Assembly (NCBI GenBank): GCA_034509735.1
Contig: JACGWO010000002.1
Location: 48,667,115-48,731,114 of the forward strand
Reading direction: 5' to 3'
DNA: 64,000 nucleotides
Origin: Sesamum alatum
Taxonomy: Eukaryota; Streptophyta; Magnoliopsida; Lamiales; Pedaliaceae
A program made the translations under genes and the position numbers. This document shows, piece by piece, positions 1 through 10,194 of this stretch (position 1 is its first letter; the number at the start of each line of letters is the position of its first letter). The notes beneath the pieces were generated by a model. The model searched no databases. It had not been told where the DNA came from and was given only the letters and a program-made list of their open reading frames with translations.

Positions 1-2069
1 TATTCTCTCAATTTCACAACTGCTCATATTACTGCAGAAAAACATATTTCTTGTTCAATTCATTTTTCTACTCGATTTTCGTCGTTAATTTTTCATAACT
101 TCTAAGTTTTTTATTACTTAATAATTGCTCACTGACTTGAGCGTCGGAGTGCTAACGTATTTTTTACAGGTTCCCTTTCTTGACTTGTCGGCATCGAAGC
201 CCAATCCACTTAAACCCAATTTGTTTTTTTAAAAAAACCAGCTATTTCAACTTACATCAATTCAGATTGCATAGCTATTCAATTTTGTTTTTTTTTTTTT
301 CAAATCTAAAAAAAGAGTATAGATTCTACAACCGTTCTTTACCAAATTATTTGGTAAAGTAGGGAAGGTTAAGTGGTCCAATTAACTTTTTGGAAGATTA
401 ATGGTCCAATTAAGACTATAGATTCGTTAGCCGTCCCATTCTTTTATTTTTTATTTTGAGTAAAATTACATTTTTGGTTGTTATACTTAACACTAAAATT
501 AATTTTAGTTACTATTTTTTTTTTTCAAACTATTACCATTTTAATCCAACCATTAAATTGAAGTTATAGTTAATAGGACTGGGAACACGACCGTGTTACG
601 CATTTTAACTAACAAACAAAATGGTTTCTTCCCTTGTTTCTTATTATTGTTAATGTAATTTATAATTAACATTTTGGACCACATTTTCTCAACTTTGTTA
701 ACTTCAACTCAAAATTTTTAACAATTGAACCAAAATCATAATAATTTAAAAGGACTATGGACTAAAAGTGTGTCTCAATATGTTTAAGGACGAAAATCAA
801 TTTTGAGCTTAAGTATAGGAACAAAACGTGTAAAATTCACCCTATATTATTCCTGTAAAAGATAAATCACGGATTCGAGTCCGACCATAAAAGTTGGTGA
901 ACTAATTCTAATACTCCTTTGAACAGTCTGGCGGAGAGTGAGGGCCTATCGGCCTATAAACTCCAAAATACTCTCTCAATTGGCATCAAATAACTTCTTA
1001 CGAGAAAACAGATATTTTGGGTAATGTTATTTTGTATTATTATTACTGAAAGACAAAAACTAATTAGTGGTCCTATCTTGCTAAATATATTTGTTGTGAG
1101 TGATCCAGCTAGCTATTCAAGTCTCAAAATGATCTTTTAAATTTAATTATAGTAATTACGTCCTTTGACAACTTATATCTAAAAGTAAGTTTTTGATCAA
1201 TTGTGATTTTGGAGGACTTTTAAAATATAGTTACTTTTATAATTTACATTTGGTAAAAATTAAGGACTGTGGTCTTTTGAGTTTTGATTAACTACGAAGG
1301 ATGTCAACATGGCAGATTTTCCTATCCAAGATATCGAATTAGATTTTCTGTTATAAATCATATTTTATTTAATATATACATATCATGTTATAAGGGTGAC
1401 ATCAATATTTTATTTAGGCTTTTGACTACTACTAAGGATGTCAAGAAGGCATGTTTTTCTGTCCAGGTTAACGGATTGGATTTGTTACATATTGCAAATT
1501 ATATTTTATTTTTTATTTTATTTAATATATAAGAGTGATATTAATATTTTACTTTGGAACGATTATATATATTTAACGTGTGCATATTAAATGAAATAGA
1601 AGATATAATAGAGTACTGACCAGAAAATTCGTGCCGCTTAACAAAATCAAGAAATGTCATCCTTGGATTCCCAACTCATCAGTCTAAATAGAACTCAAAT
1701 CCCCCATTGTCCCATTTCAGAACATGCAAGATCTGATTATTATTATTTTATTATTATTTATTTATCCGTCTGTTTGGACACCCTAGTCATGTAAGACGCT
1801 ACATGTTTAAGTTAGGTTGAGTTGGCATCCTGAATCCTAAGCCCCAATTTGTTTTATTGATTTCCGGTCAATTTTGATCGGAAGGACCAAAATTGCCACA
1901 AAATTAATACTTAGAGGACTAAAATTGCCAGTCTCGTACTTACAGGACTAATTTTGCCACCCCCCATATATACAGGACCAATTTTGCAATTTTGCCTTTA
2001 ATTAGTATATATATTTATTTTTAAAGTTTTGTATGTAATTTAACTCGTTTTCCTGATTTGGAAAAAACT
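1..2069. other. Gene-free AT-rich repeat region
   Basis: No coding exon is supported here; the two open frames are low-complexity and AT-rich. The region holds an inverted-repeat element (460-838), a weak pol III B-box-like stretch near 871-885, several copies of a 'ggaccaaaattgcca'-like motif at 1885-2000, and stretches near 1290-1400 and 1560-1640 resembling the ends of the MITE at 16280-16441. Confidence 0.5.
460..838. repeat. Inverted-repeat element (MITE candidate)
   Basis: The left end (from about 460, starting gtaaaattacatttttggt) is an imperfect reverse complement of the right end (to about 838), with roughly 50 bp matching on each side. No coding frame lies between. I could not define a convincing target-site duplication. 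Confidence 0.4.
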
Positions 2070-2878
2070 GTAACAATTGTAATAAACGTTTAAAAATATC
2101 AATCAGATTTTATAAACAGTCTGAAAATAATACGACAACGCAAACACGTTGGAACAAAGGGATAAACAGTTAGATATGTTGTTTTATGGAAACTAAAATA
2201 AAGACTTACAACGAGAATTATATCGTAATAATTCTCGGTCCAAGTAAAGTCACCAAACCGAATCAGATTAAATCTGCTTGCCTTAAAGAAATTATACGTC
2301 CCGTTCTAATTTGTGCACTTTGTACAACACAACTTCTTTCAAAATAAGATGGTTTTCATTCTAACGGTATTCCACTTGTACCGAAGAACACCGCGAACAA
2401 ACACTTGAAGCCTTATAGAATCAAGTGCTCAAAAACTCATATTTTTTGGAGCAAAACTGAGAGCGGCTTTAGAGAGAATATGTAAGATTTGAGAGGTGTG
2501 TTGTATGTTGTTTCGGGTTGTGACTGCAGTCTTTTATAGGCACATCATCACCACCACCACCATTATTGCAGCATTATGCGCCATAAAGAAGAATTCAAAT
2601 CAGATTTTAATCCTGCCATTAAACAAAATTATGGCCATAAAATCTATCAAAAGACGGACATAAACCCCATCATAAAATCGGGATGGGCGGGCGGAGGCGG
2701 CGCGCGTGTGTTGGCAACCCCATGTTCACTCTAGTCTCCATAACACTTCAAACACAATTTAAATATTGAACTTAATATAAGGAGTTTATGTTGTACATAA
2801 ACTTTCAATGTGGAACAAGAATGAGTCTACAAACACTCACCCCCACATACACCTTATATACTTATCAAATGCCCAACA
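2070..2878 (-). repeat. Probable 3' LTR of the copia fragment
   Basis: The LTR starts on the minus strand with TGTTGGGC at 2878, directly after a polypurine tract. It contains a TATA-like CTATAAAAGA around 2531-2540. I place its end near TGTAAC (plus strand, about 2070), giving the usual TG...CA ends. The right boundary is well supported and the left boundary is a guess. A second LTR is not present in the window. Confidence 0.5.
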
Positions 2879-3790
2879 CTCTCCCATCATAATCCTATGT
2901 GAGACAAGTCTGTTTTCTCTATTTCTCTCACAATCTGATCTATGTATTTAATCTTGTAATTATCTCCATATTTTGGACTATATTTTTGTTACAAATTAGC
3001 AATTAAAATGCCAATTACAACAATCCGCCACAAATCCATAGATTTGAACTCAAGCTTCTGTGTCTTGCTTTCAGCAATGGTACCTTTCGGTTTGAACCAC
3101 TGCCCAAGTTATCTAACGTTAGCTATCACCAGGTTAAATGGAATTATGCCTTGAATTGATCCCGTGGTTGTGACAACGTCTGTCAGTAACAATAAGCCAC
3201 CTGTTTTGTGTTGATTTTTCGGGTTGACACGTTAAGCCATGTGTCCCGATCCTATTAATGAATGCTTTCAGGAATAACTCAAACAATTGCATTCACTTAG
3301 TTGGGCGTCTCCAGGGATGCACTGCTAGCATCTCGTCTAAAAAGATTTGACCCTGTTCAAAGTAAAACTCTTACTACACTTGTAGTAACAACACCTTCCA
3401 GAATTATAGGGGACAGACTCCAGATGGTATTAGTCTATTTTTGATACTCTGACATACCCTACGACTTGTTAATTTGTGGGATCTCCACTTGGAAGGTTGG
3501 GTTGCTATCTTAGATATATCACTGATGGGTTTTCAGTCTCATCCCCAATCTGGATTTTTGTACTTGTGATAGATCTAATCCTTTCGTCAAAGGATCAACC
3601 ACATTATTCTTTGTTCCCACAAAGTCAATGGCTTTAACTCTGTCCGACACTACTGCCCTTATAGACTTAAATCTAACTTGGATGTGTCTTTTTGTCATTT
3701 AGTTGTATTTACGACTCCGAACATTTGCTATTGTGGTCTGATTATCACAATATACAACAATAACTACTTTAACAATACTAAACAAGAAGG
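2070..3790 (-). mobile_element. Ty1/copia retrotransposon 3' fragment, degenerate
   Basis: On the minus strand the RNase H end of a copia polyprotein is recognisable at about 3755-3519. It contains a VYCDNQ-type motif, KRHIQVR and a DPLTKGL motif near the end, and terminates with TGA at 3519-3521. An internal TAA between the first two motifs shows it is dead. Further left lies a purine-rich polypurine tract (minus-strand ATGATGGGAGAG, about 2879-2890) followed directly by TGTTGGGC, the expected start of a 3' LTR. The 5' part of the element is missing beyond about 3790. Confidence 0.7.
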
Positions 3791-4082
3791 AAGATGAAAA
3801 AGTTGTTGCTAATGTTTAACTGATATGAATTATTTGGAGTTAAAAATTATTACGAATTATGATTCGTTTTGGTTGATATGAACAATATTATTTGTACTTG
3901 AGTTTTTTTAGCTTGAATATTAGAGTTAGACGATAGAACAAATTTATTTACAATTGACATGTTAAATTTTTCCTTTCTTTATATTTGTAGAACAATCTAA
4001 TTTAAAATAAAAAATAAAAAATCTCATCAAGTCAAATTCACACCGATAAATTTTATTATGAGGCGAGATAAGACATAATTAT

Positions 4083-4212
4083 CGAGACGAGGTAGGTCCT
4101 TGGGTTGGTGAGATGGGTTTCAAAATTATCCAAACCCACCCCGTTGCCGAGACGAGACAGGTCCTAGGGTTGGTAAGATGGGTTTCAAAATTACCCAAAC
4201 CTACCCCGTTGT
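4083..4212. repeat. Two-copy 65-bp tandem repeat
   Basis: Two adjacent 65-bp units (4083-4147 and 4148-4212) begin with cgagacga and share ggttggt..gatgggtttcaaaatta..ccaaacc. They differ at a few positions and sit 250-380 bp upstream of the first O-methyltransferase start codon. Confidence 0.8.
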
Positions 4213-4258
4213 CATAGCTAAGAACTCAACTCTATTACGTAACACAAATGACATAGTT

Positions 4259-4302
4259 ACGAAATATCTTGACTGAAGTCACGAAATATCTTGACTGAAG
4301 TC
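4259..4302. repeat. 22-bp direct repeat in the OMT copy 1 promoter
   Basis: Two contiguous copies of acgaaatatcttgactgaag plus tc (4259-4280, 4281-4302), differing at most in flanking bases. The repeat lies about 160-200 bp upstream of the ATG at 4464, so it could carry duplicated regulatory sites. Confidence 0.75.
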
Positions 4303-4309
4303 GTGAATC

Positions 4310-4316
4310 ACCAACC
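4310..4316 (+). promoter_or_regulatory. AC-II-type MYB element (ACCAACC)
   Basis: ACCAACC, followed by a related CCCTACC, lies about 150 bp upstream of the OMT start codon. AC elements are the known binding sites of phenylpropanoid R2R3-MYB factors, so the position fits a COMT-family promoter. The motif is short and function is inferred. Confidence 0.4.
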
Positions 4317-4463
4317 CCTACCAAAGTGGGCCCCCTCATCACTTATTTATTTCTCCTCCGATATCAAGCTTTTCGCTTAAAACAACCTGACCAACTTATT
4401 CAACTTTAGCAATATCACTCTCCTTCCATCAAAAACATTCGAGCTCAAACACCCACCGCTTCG

Positions 4464-7400
4464 ATGGCGGATCAGTCCGAGGAAGAGACTTTCTTATTCG
4501 CCATGGGGCTAGCTTCTGCTTCTGCGCTCCCGATGGTACTGAAATTCGCCATAGAACTAGATCTTCTCGAGCTGATTAAAAAAGCTCCAGGAGCTTCTGC
4601 TTCTCCCTCCGAACTCGCAGCCCAGCTTCCAACACAAAACCCCGACGCAGCCACCATGATAGATAGGATTCTCCGCCTCCTGGCGTCGCACTCCGTCCTC
4701 CACTGCAGCCTGAAACCGCTGCCGGACGGCGGCGTTGAGCGGCGCTACTCTCTGGCGCCGGTGTGCAAGTTTTTGACCAGGAATGAGGACGGGGTTTCTG
4801 TTGCCCCTGTTGCGGTCATGCTTAATGACAAGGTTTTGATGGAGTCCTGGTAAATGATGCGGTTACTATAACTATCTTTAATTGTATAATATTATTTTTT
4901 GTTCGTGTTCATTTTAAATTATTACATTTTATTATTCTTTATAAATCAAATATATTTTATTGTATTAATTACATAAAAGTAATTCATATTGTCGAGCATG
5001 CTTTGTCCGTTAATTTCTTTAATGCATTTGTTCCATTAGTTGTTTTCCACTCATACATGTGCAAAACTATTACTTTTATCAGTTTAATCTATCATTTATT
5101 CAGTATTTATAATCCACAATGCTATTTCCAAATTAATGTCAAGGGATAATTTCATTTATAATCCTAATATATGATATATTTACACAAATCAATTTTGTTT
5201 GTGTATGATAACGTCTTTCAGGTATACGTAGGTCAGTTTATATACTGTTTTTCAGAATACAGAAGCCATCTGTTTAAATAGACGGCAGATCAAGAAGTGT
5301 AGATGTAATTCTTTTATAATAAATAAATCAACGAAAATGATGATATTTTCAACTTTTGAATTGCTTTCTCAATAGGTATCATCTAAAAGATACGGTTGTG
5401 GAGGGAGGAATCCCGTTCAACAGAGCCTATGGCATGAGTGCGTTCGAGTACCCGGCCACAGACCCGCGATACAACAAGGTTTTCAACCAAGCTATGTACA
5501 ATCAATCCACCATTTTCATGAAGCAAATACTTGAGAAATACAAAGGATTTGAGGGGGTGAAGTCGCTGGTTGATGTTGGTGGTGGCATCGGAGCTTCGCT
5601 TAAGATGATCCTATCAAAGTATCCCTCCATCAAGGCCATCAATTTTGACTTGCCCCATGTCATTCAAGATGCTCCGTCTTATCCCGGTATTTTCACAAAT
5701 TTACCGCTTTACACTTAGGGTAAATTACATTGACATGAAGATTATGTTTAATTGCACGAATATTTTGTATCATTTGTGAAATTATAAGTACTCTTATTGA
5801 ACTGTATTCTCTATTCAACGCCGATGTAAATATTCTCCTAGTCAAACCTAATCTCAACAGGAGTCTATGTAATTTACCATTAAATTTAGGATAGTTATAT
5901 TTAGGGATAAATGTAATTTACTACCCTATGATATAAGAAATGAGCAAAAATACTCACGTCAAAAAATAATTAGCAAATTACACCCTGTGATCTTAAAATA
6001 AAGTAAATTAACCCCTGTGTTTTTCCTCGATAGGGGTATTTGTTTCATTTCTTAAAACACAAGGAGGTAATTTGCTAATTATTTTTTTACAGGGGGGTTT
6101 TTGCTCACTTCTTATATCACAAGGGGGTAAATTGCATATATCCCGTTATATTTATATCCTTTAACTTATGGTCTGTTTACGAAAATCATTCATTTTTTGG
6201 ATAATTACTCGTAAAGCCACCAAAAATGTCAACACGGCCAGTTACACTTGCACTTATACCTTTAAAAGGTATCGATATTATTACACAAATTAACTCTCTT
6301 TATAATCGCGAGTGTTGGTTTTATAGTTAGGAAAACGATAAAACTAATTTGTATAAACAAAATATAATTTAAGAGTGTAAATTTAATTATCTTGTAAATT
6401 TACGAGTAGTTTTTGATGTCCACGCCCTGAACATATTCTTTAATTTTGAATTTAATATGAATATATTTAACAATATAATAAATTTTAGTCTATTTATAAG
6501 TTTGGAAACTGTTGCAGGAGTGGAGCATGTTGGCGGCGACATGTTTGTTAGCGTGCCCAAAGCCGAAGCAATTTTTATGAAGGTGAATTTTAATATTTAC
6601 CCATATTTAATTTTTTTTATATATGGTTACCCCAAAATCGTCATAGTTATTTATTTTTAAATTTAATGTTTAATTTTGAGAAGCTATATTTGTTTGGGAG
6701 TGTCATTATCTATCTGATTCTGAAGGGACAGGGTGTTTTGTATTGACAATTTTGGCGGTCATCAAAGTTGGTACAATCGAGTTGTCATTGATAGAAGGGA
6801 TGTTAGGGTGTTTTGTCGTAACATTTTTGGCTGCTATCAATGTTGGTTTTGCATGACTCTCCTATGATTCTAATAGCATCCAAATTACACTTCCCCAAAA
6901 ATATTTCAAAATTTTCTAATATTTAAATATTTTTAATAAATTTATAAAGAAAAGTAATTGTTGAATAATATTATCGTCTCGTATTTATAAAATTATTATA
7001 GTATTATTTAATATATATATATATATATTAATATTTTAAATTTTTTAAATGGAGTTTACATCATCTAAGTCCCAAGTTGGGGTTAAGACTTGAATTCAAG
7101 AATTTTGTAGTGGGTTTGCCTAACTATCTTTTTAATAGACTTATAGTCTTGCCTAACGGCTCTTTTTAATAATAATAGTATCTTTTATTTAAAAGAATCA
7201 TATTATGATTTTTTCTCCCTTCAATATTATTATTTAATCTTCTTTTACCAGCAATTTTCATAAATTTAGTATTTATATTAAATCATCATTTATATACAAC
7301 ACTCTGTGTGTTGCTTATCTATTAAAAATTGAATAAAATATTATATAAATATTTTATTCTAAATTATTCTAAAAAATTATGCTATGTGTAGAGCGCATCA

Positions 7401-8005
7401 CAAATTACCAGCGTATATTTATCTGAGTGGCCGATATATCTTTTGGGAGAGACTAATCGTGGATTTGTTTATATTTCTATTTTAGTTTTCAAATTTTGGA
7501 ATAATAACTAAAGTGAAAATATGATTATTTATACGTTTTCTCAACAGAAACACATTGATTGGTACTACGAGTTCAATATAAACCACAATCTCATTAATTA
7601 ATACAAATATATTCTAATTTTACACGAAAATTCATATAACATTGAAATGAGCACATATTTTCCACTGAAAATAAAAAGAGATAAAATTACGATTTTTGCC
7701 CTTTGCAGTGGATTTGCCACGACTGGAGTGATGCGCACTGCCGAAAGCTGCTGAAGAACTGCTACGAAGCACTTCCGGAGAATGGAAAAGTGATCATAGC
7801 CGACAGCATTCTCCCGGAGGACCCGAATAGCGGGTTGTCTTTCCAACGGGCGGCTCACAGCGATGTCATCATGTTGGCGTTTAACCCGGGTGGAAAGGAG
7901 AGGTCCGAAATGGAATTTCAGGCCTTGGCTCAATACGCCGGCTTTAGAGAAGTCAGAAAAGTTTGTTGTGCTTTTAATATTTGGATCATCGAATTTCATA
8001 AATGA
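4464..8005 (+). CDS. COMT-like caffeate/flavonoid O-methyltransferase, copy 1
   Basis: S-adenosylmethionine-dependent O-methyltransferase of the plant type II (COMT) family, cytosolic, acting on a phenolic substrate. CDS exons: 4464-4849, 5376-5686, 6518-6582, 7709-8005, all with GT-AG junctions, giving 352 aa (family about 350-365). N-terminal dimerisation domain is in exon 1. The SAM-binding glycine motif LVDVGGG is in exon 2, NFDLPHV follows, and the catalytic His258 (WICHDW) opens exon 4. Compared from memory with alfalfa COMT, catalytic Glu297 is Asp286 here, Glu329 is kept as Glu318, Asn131 is replaced by Leu, and His166, Phe172 and His183 are Pro, Tyr and Gln. It is therefore probably not a standard lignin COMT. 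Introns 2 and 3 contain repeats. A tandem paralogue starts 2.2 kb downstream. Confidence 0.93.
5904..6145. mobile_element. MITE in intron 2 of OMT copy 1
   Basis: A 242-bp element whose two halves are near reverse complements (left GGGATAAATGTAATTTAC, right end reading GGGATATATGCAATTTAC on the minus strand). It is flanked by an exact 9-bp duplication TTATATTTA at 5895-5903 and 6146-6154. A 9-bp duplication suits a Mutator-like MITE. It can fold into an almost complete hairpin in the pre-mRNA. Confidence 0.8.
6731..6848. repeat. Degenerate duplication in OMT copy 1 intron 3
   Basis: Two related stretches of about 43 bp (6731-6773 and 6806-6848) share gggtgttttgt, an attttggc core and a tcaa.gttggt end. 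They are spaced 75 bp apart. No further structure seen. Confidence 0.45.
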
Positions 8006-8104
8006 GTATAAGAGGCGTTTGTTTGGGTTGCGTCAGGAGTGTCATAAGCCCGTCGGGCCCGTTTGTCTTTCTTGCTATTTGGGCTCGTTTCAATTTGCTT
8101 CCTT

Positions 8105-8110
8105 AATAAA
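8105..8110 (+). terminator. Polyadenylation signal AATAAA of OMT copy 1
   Basis: A canonical AATAAA lies 100 bp after the stop codon, at a usual distance for a plant near-upstream element. Confidence 0.45.
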
Positions 8111-10090
8111 GCGTTATTTATGATTTCTTGTTTAATTTAATTCAGTTTTTATAGAAAAATAATTGTAATAAATCATATTTATTTTCCTCATTTTTAGTGA
8201 TTTGCGTGAGTGATTTTATCCTTTATGTGGATTGATGAATTTGAATTTATAAAAAGAATTTGAAAAAATGATTTCAAATGACTTTGTATCAAAAGAATTT
8301 AAATTTTATTAATTTTTAACAAAATATTGTTCAAATTTAGAGGGGAAGAACTTGAGATCATTTGAATTTAACTACTTTTTTTTCTAGTTATAAATTTTTG
8401 TTTAATTTAATTTATTATTTATCAGTAGGTATTCAAAAGATATCTTAATTTCATAATAAAATAAAATAGGATCAATCGGGCCTGATCTGGGCCTTGATCA
8501 TGCTGGTTGATGGGCCAGATAAATGAACTCAATTGTTGGTCCTAGACCGGTCTTTTTTGAGCTGGTTTGTGCTCATTCTGGACCGATTCGACCCATTGTG
8601 CACTTTGAGGCAGTGTAAAAATAAGCCTGTCAAGGGTGAGTATTATCCTATTTACACTTATATTCAATAAATTTTGTTGTTATCCATGTATCCTACTTGA
8701 ACCATACTCGTAGAATACTTACTGAGTCTTATTCATTTGTTTTTCCAAATAATTGAACATGATCCTAGTATTACCCATTATTTTGTGCTACTTACCACTC
8801 CCAACAAGTGTGACTTTGATGTTTCGGATTCTCCTCATTGTCAAGAATTCGCTTTAGGATCTAACTCACTTACCACTAAATCAACGACTTGTTGATGACT
8901 TTTTGGAGATGTAACTTATTCTAGAAGTCCATTTTTCAAAACAGACTTTTATATCTATAAATATCCAATATTTTTCAAAACGGACTTTTATATCCAAATA
9001 ACTTTCTAATCACAATCAACTCGTAATTAACTTAAATTATTAATAGTAAAATCTTTTAAAGCAAACATAAAAATTGACGCCCCACAAATTTTAATTTGAA
9101 TCACATGACTAGGAATGACAACAATGCATCCCGTTAAGAAAATTTTGGATCCGAACCCAGACCACTCTGAACCTCAGACCCATTGCCATCCCCTACACAT
9201 GGCATGAAAATTGCACATTACTGTAACAATCTTTATTGATTACGACTGACCCACTAATTATTAAGTTTAAAATAGGATTATAGGTTCCATTCACGCCTTA
9301 TTTGAAGTTGACAATACCTATAAGTGCGCTTTTAATGTATTAGGTGTAAGTGTGTGTATTTCCATGCCTCTTTATGTATAATAATCAGGGGCTGCATCAT
9401 TTTAAATTATACTTACCTTTAGTTCATAAAAATTAATATTTTTATAATGAGATAAAATATTTGATAGATGTTTTAATGTATGTATACAAGTAATTTTATT
9501 TTAAAATTCTTAATATTTTAAAGTCTAAAACATGCATACATAAATTTATAAATATGTTTATTAATATTATTATCATATTTATAAAATTATGATACCATTA
9601 TTTATTTTCTTAAATTTACTATTATAATTTTTTTTTTACTATTTACTATTTATCATATATTTTTACTATTTTAAAATTTTGAAATCAGATTTATTGGGTC
9701 TATCTATCAGATCATGGGTCCAGGAGGATCGAATCTTGAATTTTGACAAATCCACCTCCAACCTGTTGCCATTCGTAGCGAATCATATACATTTTGGAAC
9801 AATTGCATAAACATTGATGAAAATGGAACGTAACTTAGTTTGTGAGATTGAGGCTTCATGATTGTGAAGTCTTGGGTAGAAATCTCATCAATACATGAGT
9901 ATTTTTGTTTACTGTTGATGATAGTAATAATCGATATGTTCATAGTTGACGATTGAAATTTAATATAATTAAGATAAATTACAATAATTTTTTTTAAAAT
10001 TTGATATAATTATAAAAAATTTTGTTGTTTGATAAATTACTATAAATTTTAATGAAATCAAATATGAATCGAGTTCGAACAGTACGCATG
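8111..10090. other. Intergenic space between the two OMT genes
   Basis: AT-rich and without a credible coding exon. It contains a dispersed repeat-like stretch rich in atttgaaat/tcaaat motifs at 8160-8400 (also seen near 32850-33310 and 48060-48240), the small hAT-type MITE at 9110-9195, and simple A/T-rich sequence at 9400-9700. Confidence 0.5.
9110..9195. mobile_element. Very small hAT-type MITE
   Basis: An 86-bp sequence starts TAGGAATGACAACAATG and its minus strand starts TAGGGGATGGCAATGG, typical of plant hAT terminal repeats. It is flanked by CACATGAC (9102-9109) and CACATGGC (9196-9203), an 8-bp duplication with one mismatch, the length expected for hAT. Confidence 0.7.
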
Positions 10091-10116
10091 TGTGTGTATA
10101 TATATATATACACATA
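10089..10116 (+). promoter_or_regulatory. TG/TA dinucleotide run with TATA box of OMT copy 2
   Basis: A short TG run passes into TATATATATATATA (10097-10110), 85-98 bp upstream of the ATG at 10195. It is the best TATA-box candidate for the second OMT. Such dinucleotide runs vary in length between individuals. Confidence 0.5.
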
Positions 10117-10194
10117 GCATCCGGTGCCTTCCCTATCCAGTGCGCGCAGTTCTCAAAGTTAAACCCTAATAGGAAAATATCAACAGCATAAAGA

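Noticed and set aside
7598..7999. 133-aa minus-strand open frame opposite OMT exon 4
   Set aside because: Antisense shadow of a conserved coding exon.
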